Positions 18,260-27,710 of a DNA stretch of 64,000 nucleotides are shown here, one piece after another. Origin of the DNA: Streptomyces sp. CB02056 (GTDB taxonomy: Bacteria; Actinomycetota; Actinomycetes; Streptomycetales; Streptomycetaceae). The notes below the pieces were generated by a model. The model did no database searches. It saw nothing but the letters and a program-made list of their open reading frames with translations, and was not told where the DNA came from. Where the stretch lies: contig NZ_LIPD01000010.1 in assembly GCF_001905545.1 (NCBI RefSeq), positions 274,141-338,140 of the forward strand, read 5' to 3'. How positions within the stretch are numbered: the stretch's first letter is position 1; every line of letters begins with the position of its first letter. Both the position numbers and the translations under genes were made by a program.

Positions 18260-18934
18260 TCACAGACCGGTGCGGCCGGGAACGACCAGTCCCGTCTCGT
18301 AGGCGAGGACGGCGGCCTGGGTGCGGTCCCGCAACTGGAGCTTCTGCAGGATGCTGCCCATGTGCGTCTTGACGGTCTGCTCGGCGACGACGAGTTCGGC
18401 GGCGATCTCCGCGTTGGACAGGCCCCGGGCCACCAGCGTGAGCACCTCGGTCTCGCGGTTGGTGAGGATGTCGATCCGCACCCGGGCGGACGGCTTCGCC
18501 GAGCCGCCCAGCCGGGCGAACTCCTCGATGAGCCGCTTGGTGAGCCCGGGTGACAACAGCGCGTCCCCGGCGGCCACGACGCGTACCGCCTCGGCCAGTT
18601 GGACCCCGGAGGCGTCCTTGAGGAGGAACCCGCCGGCGCCGGCGCGCAGCGCCTCGTACACGTACTCGTCGAGGTCGAAGGTGGTCAGGACGAGGACCCT
18701 GGTCGACAGGCCGGCCTGCCCGGTGATCCGGCGGGTGGCCTCGATGCCGTTCAGCCCGGGCATCCGGATGTCCATCACGATCACGTCGGGGCGCAGCTCC
18801 TCGGCCTTGGCCACCGCGTCCAGGCCGTCCACGGCGGTCGCGATCACCTCGATGCCGGGCTGGGCGCCGAGGAGCACCGAGAAGGCCTCACGGACCATCG
18901 CCTGGTCGTCGGCGATCATCACTCGGATCGTCAT
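18260..18934 (-). CDS. NarL/FixJ-family response regulator
   Basis: A 224-residue DNA-binding response regulator. The receiver domain occupies residues 1-120, with acidic pocket DD at 9-10, phosphoacceptor Asp55 in VIVMDIRMPG and Lys in FLLKDAS. The LuxR-type helix-turn-helix is at about residues 155-210 (LTNRETEVLTLVARGLSNAEIA). Its start overlaps the kinase stop by 4 bases, so kinase and regulator form one operon. Target genes are unknown. Confidence 0.93.
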   Translation of the reverse strand: MTIRVMIADDQAMVREAFSVLLGAQPGIEVIATAVDGLDAVAKAEELRPDVIVMDIRMPGLNGIEATRRITGQAGLSTRVLVLTTFDLDEYVYEALRAGAGGFLLKDASGVQLAEAVRVVAAGDALLSPGLTKRLIEEFARLGGSAKPSARVRIDILTNRETEVLTLVARGLSNAEIAAELVVAEQTVKTHMGSILQKLQLRDRTQAAVLAYETGLVVPGRTGL

Positions 18935-20250
18935 GCGGTCTGTTCCCTGTCTGTCCGGACGGCCGGGGCGGCGGGCACCGGCAGCAGCGCGGCGACCTCG
19001 TAGCCGCCGTCGGGGGCGGGGCCGGCGGAGAACTCCCCGCCGAGCATCGCGGCACGTTCGCGCATGCCCAGGAGGCCGTGCCCGGCTCCCGGCGAGGGCC
19101 CGGCGGCCGAGGTGCCGGGCCCGTTGCGGATCCGCAGCCGCAGGGCGGTTTCGGTGTACGCCAGCTCGACGCGGGCCGAGCCGCCCGGGGCGTGGCGCAG
19201 CGTGTTGCTGAGCGCCTCCTGCACGATGCGGTAGGCCGACAGCTCCACGCCCTCGGGCAGCGGGCGGCGTGTCCCGGAGACCACCGCCCGCACGTCGAGC
19301 CCGGCCGCGCGCACCCCGGCGAGCAGGTCGTCGAGCCGCTCCAGGGTGGGCTGCGGAGCCTCGGGAGCACGCCCGCCGGGGTGGTCCTCGGACCGCAGCA
19401 CGCCGAGGAGGCGGCGCAGCTCGGTCAGTCCCTCCAGGGCGCCCGCGCGGATGTCGGCCAGCGCCGCGACGAGTTCCCGGGGCGGGGCCGCGACCCGGTA
19501 CGGCGCGGCCTCGGCCTGGATGGAGATGACGGACATGTGGTGGGCGACCACGTCGTGCAACTCGCGCGCGATACGGGCGCGCTCCTCCAGGACGGTGCGG
19601 TGCGCCCGTTCCTGGGCGAGGGCCCGCTCCTGCTCCGCGAGCCGGACGCGGACCTCCCGCGTCCGGCGCACCCCGGTCGCGGCGGCCGCGACGAGGGCGA
19701 ACAGCACCAGCACGATCACCGTGAAGTACCAGGGCCCGATCCGCCCGCCCGCCAGCTGCAGACCCAGCAGCAGCGCGGTGCTCAGCCCCACCGTCTCGGC
19801 CGTCACCCGCGGCGGGTTGCGCAGCGCGACCAGGAACGACAGTCCGGCCTGCACGGCCCACGCCCATCCCGTGTAGGGCGCGAATGGCGGGTACAGCGAG
19901 AAGACCGGCAGCGTCACCAGCGAGAGCCACCAGGCCGGCAGCGGTCGGCGCAGCGCCGGTACGAGAAGCGCGGCGTGGAGCATCCCGAGCGGCCGCAGCG
20001 GGATGTCCTCGGTGGCGGAGACGGCCGCGAAGACCGCCACCATGACGACCGCACCGTGCGGCAGCCACCTCAGCGGTCCCGGCCCGCTCATGGGCGGCAT
20101 GGGCTGCGGGGCCAGGGTGAACAGATCCTTCCGCACGGTGCGCAGCGCCGCGCGCACCGGCCGCCGCCCAGTCCTGTCCATGCGGACAGTATTGTCCGGT
20201 TCGTCCACCGGACGGCCGCGGCCGGGGTGCTCAGCGGTTCGGACGCTCAC
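18931..20250 (-). CDS. Sensor histidine kinase, NarL/DesK type (HisKA_3)
   Basis: About 439 residues. Four to five hydrophobic segments lie between roughly residues 65 and 195, then a coiled linker (RLAEQERALAQERAHRT) and the HisKA_3 dimerisation helix with phospho-His in ARIARELHDVVAHHM. The C-terminal ATPase domain has the N box VQEALSNTLRHAP and G box GHGLLGMRER. Start choice is uncertain: GTG 20250 has a GAGGAAGG ribosome site. ATG 20283 and ATG 20181 are alternatives; just upstream of the latter is the inverted repeat GGACAGTATTGTCC (20184-20197), which would be an operator if 20181 is used. Confidence 0.88.
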   Translation of the reverse strand: MSVRTAEHPGRGRPVDEPDNTVRMDRTGRRPVRAALRTVRKDLFTLAPQPMPPMSGPGPLRWLPHGAVVMVAVFAAVSATEDIPLRPLGMLHAALLVPALRRPLPAWWLSLVTLPVFSLYPPFAPYTGWAWAVQAGLSFLVALRNPPRVTAETVGLSTALLLGLQLAGGRIGPWYFTVIVLVLFALVAAAATGVRRTREVRVRLAEQERALAQERAHRTVLEERARIARELHDVVAHHMSVISIQAEAAPYRVAAPPRELVAALADIRAGALEGLTELRRLLGVLRSEDHPGGRAPEAPQPTLERLDDLLAGVRAAGLDVRAVVSGTRRPLPEGVELSAYRIVQEALSNTLRHAPGGSARVELAYTETALRLRIRNGPGTSAAGPSPGAGHGLLGMRERAAMLGGEFSAGPAPDGGYEVAALLPVPAAPAVRTDREQTA

Positions 20251-20445
20251 GGTGCCTTCCTCGGCCGGGGTGCATTCGGTCACCAGGCTACGGAGCGGAC
20301 CGGCCGACCGGCCTCCCGCTGCGGAGCCGTCCTCGGCCTGGCTCTCAGGTATGAGGCGGCACCCGCGCCGACCGCGCCCGCCGGTGCCGAAGGCCGCCGG
20401 ACACCGGGAAGCGGGGCAACCCCGTGGGCGCGGACCAGACGTGGC

Positions 20446-20482
20446 GCCCTACCGGGCGGCGGCTCCCCGTCTCCGGTAGGGC
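20446..20482. promoter_or_regulatory. Long hairpin in the leader of the surface-protein gene
   Basis: Perfect 10-base arms GCCCTACCGG and CCGGTAGGGC with a 17-base loop. They lie about 150 bases upstream of the 20629 start, in the 378-base gap after the kinase gene that holds no other gene. It could be a transcript leader structure or a terminator for read-through. I could not match it to a known riboswitch. Confidence 0.4.
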
Positions 20483-20628
20483 ATGCGACTGATTTCCCGG
20501 CCCTTCCGCGTCTGCCTGTCGGGCGTGTGCCCGTCGGCGGGTGAGCGTGGGGCCGTCGTGACTCATCGACCGATCGACGTTCCAGGGGCCACCCGGTCCG
20601 ATCGGCCGGGACGGAGGGCTGGTTCGCC

Positions 20629-23600
20629 ATGGTTCGGACGTGGTCGGAATTTCGACGGAGACGGTGCGCGCCCTTCGTGGCCGCACTGCTGACCTGGGGA
20701 CTGGTGGCGCTGGCCGCGCCGCCGGTGGCCGCGGCCGATCCGGGCCCGGCCGACCGGACACCCGCGGCTGCCCGGGCCGCGTCGCCCGCGCCGGTTGCGC
20801 AGGCTTCGCCGCAGACGGTCCCGGCCGCGTTGCCCGCGTCCGTGCCGCCGACGGTTCCGTCCGCGTCGTCCGCGTCGCCCGCGGCCGTGTCTCCCGCGTC
20901 CGTGCCGCCGACCGTTCCGGCCGTGTCTCCCGCGTCCGCGTCTCCGGCGTCCGTGCCGCAGGCGGTTCCGTCCGTGCCGTCCGCGTCCGTGTCCCCCGCG
21001 TCCGCGCCGGTGGCACCGCGGACGGATCGCGCCGCGGACGTCGTCGACGTGACGACCAACATCGCCGGGCCGACCAGCGGGTACGCGGGCCAGGAGTTTA
21101 CCTACACGGTGACCATGAGCAACAACACGCTGACCGCGGCCGACGGAGCGCCGTTCACCGTGACGCTGCCGGCCGCCGCGACGCATGTGGCGGCGAGCTG
21201 CTCGGCCGCCGCCGGTGCCGCCTGCCCCGGCTCGCTGGCCGTGTCGGACAGCCAGGTCTCGGGCACGGCGGTGAGCCTGCCGCACCTCGGGGTGCTGACG
21301 CTGACCGTGACCGGCCGCTTCGGCGCCCCCTCGCCGTCGTCGGTGACGGCGTCCTCCCACATCGACCCGCCGCCGGGGGCCACGGACTCGGACCCGAGCT
21401 CCAACGACAGCTCGGTCAGCACGACGATCAGCAACCAGATGAGCCTGCGGGTCACCAAGTCCCAGTCGGCGACCACGATCCTGCCGGGCCAGCCGAACAC
21501 CTACACGGTGACGTTCGGCAACGAGGGCAGGGGCTGGGCGGACGGCTCGACGATCCGCGACTACATGAGCGCGTCGAAGTCGCTGTACACGTCGTACGCC
21601 GTGCACATCGTGTCCTGCGACGGCACCGGCGGTGCGAGCTGCCCGTCGTTCATCACGGACACCACGGCCAACAACAGCACCATGATCTTCTCCGGCGTGA
21701 TCGGTGCGTTCCCGCCGGGCGCGACGCTGACGGTGGTGATGACGGTGGACCCGTCCGGTCCGGTGCCGGCATGCTCCTCGTCACAGACCGCCGACATCGT
21801 CGGCAACACCGCCAACATCTTCGCGCCGAACGGTGTGACCAACACCCTGTCCAACCAGGCGTACGTCTCGGCGACCGGCCTCACCCCGGGCCAGTGCCCG
21901 CAGACGAACATCTCCGTCACCAAGACGCAGAGCAACCCGCAGATCCTGCCGGGCATGCCCAACACGTACACGGTCACCTACCAGAACAACGGCCCGATCG
22001 CGGCGGACGGCGCGACCATCCGCGACTACCTGACCTCGTTGAACCAGTACTTCACCTCCTACGCCGTGCACATCGTGTCCTGTGACGGCACCGGTGGGGT
22101 GAGCTGCCCGTCGTTCGTCCAGGACACCACGGCCGGCAACAACACGATGGTCTACTCCGGAGCGTTGGGAGCGTTCCCGCCCGGAGCCAAGCTGACCATC
22201 GTCATGACGGTCGACCCGTCGGGTACGCCCACCACGTGCAGCAGCAATCCGACGGCCGACATCGTCGGCAACACCGCACAGCTGTTCACCGTCTCCCCCC
22301 TGGTCAACACCGGCAACAACACGGCGACGACCAGCGCGACCGGGCTGACACCCGAGCCCTGTCCGCGGACGAGCATCTCCGTCACCAAGACGCAGGCGAA
22401 CACGGTGATCCTGCCGGGCAAGCCCAACACGTACACGATCACGTACGAGAACAGGGGCCCGAACCCGGCGGACGGGTCCTTGATCCGGGACTACCTCAGT
22501 TCGTCGACGACCCTCTTCCGCTCGTACGCCGTGCACATCGTGTCCTGCGACGGCACCGGAGGCGCGTCCTGCCCGTCGTTCATCACCGACACCACGATCG
22601 CCTACAACGCGCCGGTCTACTCCGGCACGGTGGGCGCGTTCCCGCCCGGTGCCAGGCTGACCGTCGTCCTGACCCTGGACCCGGCCGACCCGACCCCGTT
22701 GGCGGCCTGCCCGAGCACCGCGACGATCGTCGCCAACAACGCGGACTTCTTCGTCGCGTCGCCGCTGGTCAACACCGGCAACAGCTCCGCCTCCACCACG
22801 GCGACGGCTCCGTGCGCGGACATCGCCGTCAACAAGGCGGTGGAGCCGGCCGCGGTGCAGGCCGGGCAGGCCGTCACCTACACGATCAAGGTCTCCAACG
22901 CGTCACCGCAGACGGCGAGGTCGGTGGAGTTCTCCGACCCGCTGCCCCCGGCCACCGCCTTCGAGTACGGCTCGGCGACCTGCGTGGCGAACTCCGCCGC
23001 CTCGGCGTGCGGCCCGGTGGTGTTCGACCCGGCGACCCGCACCGTGACGTCCACGATCCCGCAGATCAGCGGCGGCGGGGACTACGTCACCATCACCGTC
23101 ACCGGCACCGCCGGACCGGTCCCCGGCACCTACCCCAACACCGCGACGGCCCGGTCCTCCACTGGCCCCGACGCGTTCCTCGACGCCATCCCCGCCTCGA
23201 ACGAGAGCACCGTCTCGCTCCAGGTCTTCAACACGGCCTCCACCATCACCGTCGTCAAGCAGCTCACGGGCCTGCCCGCCGGCGGCCTGCCGTCGCCGCT
23301 CACCTTCAGCGGAACGGTCACCTGCGGTACCCAGGAACCGCAGACCTGGTCGGTCACCGTCCCGGCCGGAGCGACCGCCGCCACCGCCGCGCCGCTCGCC
23401 TTCTACGACGGCCAGCGGTGCACCATCACCGAGAACCCGCCGCCGACCCCGCCCGGCGGCCTGCACTACACCGGCCCGACGGTGATCAACCCCTCCGTCA
23501 TCGACAGCCTCGGACCGCAGGCCGACCAGCGGGTCGTCAGCTCCACCCCGCTGGGCACCAACGCCGAACTGAGCCTCAGCAAGCAGGTCGACCGGGCCAC

Positions 23601-25173
23601 CGCGACCACCGGAGACACCGTCACCTACACCTACGAGGTCGCCAACACCGGCACCGTCCCGGTCACCGGCGTGACGGTCGACGAGAGCGTCTTCACGGGC
23701 AGCGGCACCAAACCCGTCCCCATCTGCCGGAGCACCGACCTCGCCCCCGCCGCCACCACGACCTGCACGGCCACCTACACCGTCACCGCGCAGGACGTGA
23801 CCGCCGGATCGATCACCAACACCGCCACCGCGACGGCCACCGCGGCCACCGGACCGGACCCGGTGAGCAACGAGGCCACCGCCACCGTGCGCACCGTCAC
23901 CGCGCCCGGCGTCACGCTCGCCAAGAGCGTCACCCCGGGCACCGTCGACCGGGCCGGCACCGCCGTGTCCTACTCCTTCACCGTCACCAACACCGGTGGC
24001 GTCCCCCTCACCGACGTGCACGTCGACGAGACCGCGTTCACCGGCTCCGGCGGCGCGCCACTGGTCGACTGCCCGGCCGCCGCGCTCACCCTGGCACCGG
24101 GCGGCTCCGTGGTCTGCACCGCCGCCTACACCACCACCCAGGCCGACATCGACGCCGGCCGGATCACCAACGCCGCCACCGCCACCGGCCGGGCGCCCGC
24201 CGGGTTCGACAGCCCCGTCTCCGCCGAGGCCCGCGCCACCGTCACCGCACCAGCCGCTCCCGCGCTCACCCTCACCAAGACCGCGGGCCCCGCCGACACG
24301 CCGCTGGCCGAAGGCGCCACGGTGACCTACCGGTTCCTCGCCACCAACACCGGCAACGTCACCCTCACCGGACTCGACGTCCAGGAGACCGCGTTCGACG
24401 GCCACGGCACCCCGCCCACCGCCTCCTGCCCGCCCGAGGCCGGCTCCGTCGCCCCGGGCGTCGCCATCGCCTGCACCGCCACCTACACCGTCACCGCGGC
24501 CGACGTCGACGCCGGCCGGATCACCAACACCGCCACCGCGAGCGCCACCGACCCCGGCGGCCGGACCGTGCGCGCCGAAGCCGCCACCGCCGTCTTCCCG
24601 GCCCGGGCCACCCCGGCCCTGACCCTGGTGAAGACCGCTTCCCCGGCCGTCGTCCACCAGGCGGGCGACACCGTCCACTACACCTTCACCACCACCAACA
24701 CCGGCAACGTCGCCCTCACCGACGTGACCGTGACCGAAACCGCGTTCGACGGCCACGGCACCCCGCTGACACCCGACTGCCCGCCGGCCGACACCGCCCG
24801 ACTGCTCCCCGGCGGGCAGGTGACCTGCACCGCTGACTACACCGTCACCGAGGACGACCTGCGGGAGAACCTGATCGAGAACACCGCGACCGCCTCCGGC
24901 CACGCGCCCGGCGGTGCGACCGTCACCTCGCCCGAGTCGACCGCCCAGGTGGCCGTGGAGCCGACCGGCGCCGTCCCGCCCGCACCGCCGACTCCGCCGA
25001 AGCCCGGCCCGCACCACCCCCGGCCGCACCACCCCCGGCCGCACCACCCCGGGCCGCACCACCCCGAACTCGCGCAGTCCGGCACGGCCACCGTGTCCGT
25101 GCTCGGGTACGCGGCACTGATCCTGCTCGCCGGAACCTCCCTGGTCCTGTCGGTGAGAAGGCGCCGCCGCTGA
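20629..25173 (+). CDS. Large secreted DUF11-repeat cell-surface protein with sortase-type anchor
   Basis: A 1514-residue secreted protein. An Arg-rich start and hydrophobic core with cleavage after VAAA form the signal peptide (about residues 1-35). A Pro/Ala/Ser/Val low-complexity stalk follows to about 140. Next come three ~155-residue repeats (SVTKTQ..ILPG.PNTYTVTY), an isolated DUF11-like domain, a collagen-binding-B-like segment, and four ~110-residue DUF11 repeats (TNTGNV.LTDV, YTVT..D..AG.ITNTA). The tail has an HHPRP-rich wall spacer, an LAQSG sortase-like motif at 1481-1485, a membrane helix and RRRRR. LAQSG is a variant of the class E LAxTG signal. Probably a hyphal surface or adhesion protein. 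Confidence 0.85.
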   Translation: MVRTWSEFRRRRCAPFVAALLTWGLVALAAPPVAAADPGPADRTPAAARAASPAPVAQASPQTVPAALPASVPPTVPSASSASPAAVSPASVPPTVPAVSPASASPASVPQAVPSVPSASVSPASAPVAPRTDRAADVVDVTTNIAGPTSGYAGQEFTYTVTMSNNTLTAADGAPFTVTLPAAATHVAASCSAAAGAACPGSLAVSDSQVSGTAVSLPHLGVLTLTVTGRFGAPSPSSVTASSHIDPPPGATDSDPSSNDSSVSTTISNQMSLRVTKSQSATTILPGQPNTYTVTFGNEGRGWADGSTIRDYMSASKSLYTSYAVHIVSCDGTGGASCPSFITDTTANNSTMIFSGVIGAFPPGATLTVVMTVDPSGPVPACSSSQTADIVGNTANIFAPNGVTNTLSNQAYVSATGLTPGQCPQTNISVTKTQSNPQILPGMPNTYTVTYQNNGPIAADGATIRDYLTSLNQYFTSYAVHIVSCDGTGGVSCPSFVQDTTAGNNTMVYSGALGAFPPGAKLTIVMTVDPSGTPTTCSSNPTADIVGNTAQLFTVSPLVNTGNNTATTSATGLTPEPCPRTSISVTKTQANTVILPGKPNTYTITYENRGPNPADGSLIRDYLSSSTTLFRSYAVHIVSCDGTGGASCPSFITDTTIAYNAPVYSGTVGAFPPGARLTVVLTLDPADPTPLAACPSTATIVANNADFFVASPLVNTGNSSASTTATAPCADIAVNKAVEPAAVQAGQAVTYTIKVSNASPQTARSVEFSDPLPPATAFEYGSATCVANSAASACGPVVFDPATRTVTSTIPQISGGGDYVTITVTGTAGPVPGTYPNTATARSSTGPDAFLDAIPASNESTVSLQVFNTASTITVVKQLTGLPAGGLPSPLTFSGTVTCGTQEPQTWSVTVPAGATAATAAPLAFYDGQRCTITENPPPTPPGGLHYTGPTVINPSVIDSLGPQADQRVVSSTPLGTNAELSLSKQVDRATATTGDTVTYTYEVANTGTVPVTGVTVDESVFTGSGTKPVPICRSTDLAPAATTTCTATYTVTAQDVTAGSITNTATATATAATGPDPVSNEATATVRTVTAPGVTLAKSVTPGTVDRAGTAVSYSFTVTNTGGVPLTDVHVDETAFTGSGGAPLVDCPAAALTLAPGGSVVCTAAYTTTQADIDAGRITNAATATGRAPAGFDSPVSAEARATVTAPAAPALTLTKTAGPADTPLAEGATVTYRFLATNTGNVTLTGLDVQETAFDGHGTPPTASCPPEAGSVAPGVAIACTATYTVTAADVDAGRITNTATASATDPGGRTVRAEAATAVFPARATPALTLVKTASPAVVHQAGDTVHYTFTTTNTGNVALTDVTVTETAFDGHGTPLTPDCPPADTARLLPGGQVTCTADYTVTEDDLRENLIENTATASGHAPGGATVTSPESTAQVAVEPTGAVPPAPPTPPKPGPHHPRPHHPRPHHPGPHHPELAQSGTATVSVLGYAALILLAGTSLVLSVRRRRR

Positions 25174-25193
25174 CGACGGCCGTCCCGCAGGCC

Positions 25194-25226
25194 ACGGCGC
25201 CCGCCCCGTTCCGGGGCGGGCGCCGT
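25194..25226. terminator. Perfect stem-loop terminator
   Basis: 15-base GC-rich arms (start ACGGCGCCCG) with loop TTC, between the convergent surface-protein and CapA-like genes. Confidence 0.85.
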
Positions 25227-25259
25227 CGTTTCGCCGTCACCGTCGGACCCGCCGTCCCT

Positions 25260-26450
25260 TCAGGGGGCCATGGTGAGCCCGGCCGAGGCGCCGTCGCGGC
25301 TCAGGACGACCGACCGGATGTGGTCGAGGGCCCGGGTGTAGTCGGCGCGGTCCGGGGCGTGGCGGAGGGCCTCGGTCAGGTCGAGGACCCGGTAGGGCGG
25401 GCCGAGGTCGGTCAGCTGCGGGAGGAACTCGGCCTTGGTGACGGTCCATCGTTGCCCGGGCCCGGGCGGCGGGGAGAAGGTGAAGCGGGCGATCGAGCTC
25501 CAGTTCCCCCGGGGGTCCTCCGCGCCGGTGGGGTTGAACATGTGGCCGGCGAGCTGGTCGCCCATGCCGTAGACCGTCCAGGTGTCGTTGATCTTCTCGT
25601 AGGCCTGCGGGATGTGAGCGTGGGTGCCGAGGACCAGGTCGATGTCGGGCCGGCCGGGGCTCTGCTCGGCGGCCAGGTCGCGGGCGAGCGCGAGCTGCCG
25701 CTCGTCCGGGGTGTCCTGCCACTCGGTGCCCCAGTGGAGGCTCACCACCACGATGTCCGCGCCGCGCTCGCGGGCGGCCCGGGCGTCGGTGAGGATCCGC
25801 TCCCGGTCGATGAGGTTGACCGCCCAGGGCCGGTCCTTCGGCAGGGGGATGCCGTTGGTGCCGTAGGTGTAGGCGAGCTGGGCCACCGTGGCGCCGCCCG
25901 CCGTGAGCGTCGTGGGGCTGCCCGCCTCGTCGGCGCTGCGCGCGGAGCCCGTGTGCTTCAGGCCGACGGCGTCCATGGCGTCGAGCGTGCGCCGGATGCC
26001 GTCCGGGCCGCCGTCGAGCGTGTGGTTGGAGGCGGTGTCGCAGGAGGTGTAGCCGGTGTCCTTGAGCGCCTGGGCGACCTGGGGTGGCGAGATGAACGAC
26101 GGGTAGCCGGTGAACGGCCCGCCGTCGGCGCCGTACACCGTCTCCATGTGGCAGATGGCCAGGTCGGCGGCGCTGATGACGGGTTTGACCCCGGCGAGCA
26201 TCCGGGTGAAGTCGTAACCGCTGCCCCCGGCGTCCTCCCTGGCCTGCTGGATGATCTCCGTGTGCGGCAGGACGTCCCCGGTCGCGACGAGGGTGAACGC
26301 CCGCGGCCCCGCCGGGGTGGGCGCGGCCGGGGAGCTCGGATCGCGGGGGGTCGACGGCGCGGGCTGCCGTTCCTGCGGTGACCCGCAGCCGGTGAGGGAG
26401 AGCAGCAGGGCGGTGGCGGCTGTGAGGATCTCTCGGCAGGCAAATCGCAT
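25260..26450 (-). CDS. CapA-family metallophosphatase-like lipoprotein
   Basis: A 396-residue exported lipoprotein. A short N-terminal hydrophobic stretch ends in the lipobox LTGC (about residues 19-22), followed by a Pro-rich linker. The PGA_cap/CapA domain (calcineurin-like fold) covers about 55-350, with motifs ATGDVLPH, HMETV, SNHTLDGG, SLHWGTEW and GTHAHIPQ. The family includes poly-gamma-glutamate biosynthesis protein CapA, but no capB or capC lies nearby, so the role is unknown, possibly envelope polymer metabolism. The ATG 26450 start is chosen because the signal sequence begins there; no strong ribosome site is visible. Confidence 0.85.
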   Translation of the reverse strand: MRFACREILTAATALLLSLTGCGSPQERQPAPSTPRDPSSPAAPTPAGPRAFTLVATGDVLPHTEIIQQAREDAGGSGYDFTRMLAGVKPVISAADLAICHMETVYGADGGPFTGYPSFISPPQVAQALKDTGYTSCDTASNHTLDGGPDGIRRTLDAMDAVGLKHTGSARSADEAGSPTTLTAGGATVAQLAYTYGTNGIPLPKDRPWAVNLIDRERILTDARAARERGADIVVVSLHWGTEWQDTPDERQLALARDLAAEQSPGRPDIDLVLGTHAHIPQAYEKINDTWTVYGMGDQLAGHMFNPTGAEDPRGNWSSIARFTFSPPPGPGQRWTVTKAEFLPQLTDLGPPYRVLDLTEALRHAPDRADYTRALDHIRSVVLSRDGASAGLTMAP

Positions 26451-26608
26451 GGTCGGCTCGTCCCACGATCGGCGGGTATGACGAATCCGACTATGCGAGT
26501 CGTGGACGGGCCGCCGTGGAACCCGCGCCCTGGGATCACCCGACGGGGCCACCGACCCGTCGGCGGGCACGGACGGGCGCGGAGGGGCGCGGACGGGCGT
26601 GGACGGGC

Positions 26609-26640
26609 GGGTGCGCGGGGTGGCGCGGGGCCGCGCACCC
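26609..26640 (-). terminator. Stem-loop terminator of the beta-propeller gene
   Basis: 10-base perfect arms GGGTGCGCGG and CCGCGCACCC with a 12-base loop, directly after the stop at 26655. The preceding bases repeat GGACGGGCG-like units. Confidence 0.7.
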
Positions 26641-26654
26641 GCTCGGCGGGCGGG

Positions 26655-27710
26655 TCAGAAGGTGACGGCCTTCAGGTAGCTGCTTTCGCCGCGCGGACCG
26701 GCCAGGTAGAGGGTGTGGCCGTCGGGGCCGAGGGCGGCGGTGCCGACGCCGTCCAGGCCGAAGCCGGTGAGGTCGGCGGCCGGGAGGGCGGTGTTGGTGG
26801 CGGTGTCGTAGGCCAGCACGGTGGCGGAGGGCTTCCAGCCGTCCTTGAGGACGAACAGGCGGCCGCCGTCCGGGGAGACCGCCACCAGGTGGGTGTCGGC
26901 GGAGGTGGCCGGGCCACCGAGGGTGAAGGCGGTGCGGGACGTGTCGGTGAACGGGTCGAGCTCGTAGCCGGAGCCCTGGGCGGCCCGGCTGCCGAGGGCG
27001 TAGAGGCGGGTGCCCTCCGGGGAGGCGGTGACCTCGGTCGCGGCGGCGAGCGGCTGGACGGTGCGGGTGACGGTCGGGACGGGAGAGGTCAGGTCGAGGT
27101 GGACGACGCCCGCGCCGGTGGCGACGTAGGCGTCGGCGCCGCCGTTGTGGAGGGCGATCCCGTCGACGTCGGGGTCGCCCAGCGGGACGGCGCCGGTGAA
27201 GGAACGGGTGAAGGTGTCGAAGACCAGCACCCGGCCGGGGCCGGCGGTGCCCTGCTGGGTCACGAACACCCGGGAGCCGTCGGCGCTGACGGCGAGTGCG
27301 CGCGGGCGGTCGACGGGCGTGCGGGACAGCACGGTGTTCGTGGCGAGGTCGACGACCAGCAGCTGCTCGGCGGCGAGGACGTAGATCCGGTTGCCGTCGG
27401 GGCTGAGGGCGGGCCGGCCGGCGGTGCCGTCCTGGCTGAGCAGGGTCTGCGCCACGACCGTGCGGGTGCGGGTGTCGACGGTGCGCAGGAGGGTGGGGTA
27501 GCCGGTGCCGACGTGGTCCTCGGCGACGACGTAGGCGCGGTTGCCGTCGGAGCTGACGGCGATGCCGAGCGCCCGCCAGCCGACGGCGGTGTCGGCGGTG
27601 TGGGCGGTGCCGGTGGTGCCGGCCGTGGCGCCGGCCGGCACGGCGCACAGGAGCGTGACTGATGCCGCGAGGGCGGTGGTCCAACGAGCCGTACCCGTAA
27701 GCGAGTTCAT
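26655..27710 (-). CDS. Secreted YVTN/YncE-like beta-propeller protein
   Basis: A 351-residue protein with a clear Sec signal peptide (about residues 1-30, ending AGATAG). Propeller blades of about 45 residues carry SPDGNRIYV, SADGSRVFV, SPEGTRLYA and SPDGGRLFV, the hallmark of YVTN/NHL-type repeats. No catalytic residues are evident; such proteins usually bind ligands or other proteins outside the cell. ATG 27710 has GGAG 7 bases upstream. A DasR-like operator lies about 105-120 bases upstream of the start codon, hinting at control by N-acetylglucosamine. Confidence 0.83.
   Translation of the reverse strand: MNSLTGTARWTTALAASVTLLCAVPAGATAGTTGTAHTADTAVGWRALGIAVSSDGNRAYVVAEDHVGTGYPTLLRTVDTRTRTVVAQTLLSQDGTAGRPALSPDGNRIYVLAAEQLLVVDLATNTVLSRTPVDRPRALAVSADGSRVFVTQQGTAGPGRVLVFDTFTRSFTGAVPLGDPDVDGIALHNGGADAYVATGAGVVHLDLTSPVPTVTRTVQPLAAATEVTASPEGTRLYALGSRAAQGSGYELDPFTDTSRTAFTLGGPATSADTHLVAVSPDGGRLFVLKDGWKPSATVLAYDTATNTALPAADLTGFGLDGVGTAALGPDGHTLYLAGPRGESSYLKAVTF

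Noticed and set aside
20446..20628. Riboswitch (cyclic di-AMP or similar) before the surface-protein gene
   Set aside because: A single strong hairpin is present, but I could not find the conserved junction bases of a known class.
21590..22600. Repeated DNA considered as a CRISPR-like array
   Set aside because: The repeats are in-frame coding repeats about 470 bases apart, not short repeats with regular spacers.
22903..25062. Antisense Gly/Val-rich open frame opposite the surface protein
   Set aside because: Mirror of the Thr/Ala-rich DUF11 repeats; no ribosome site or recognisable domain.
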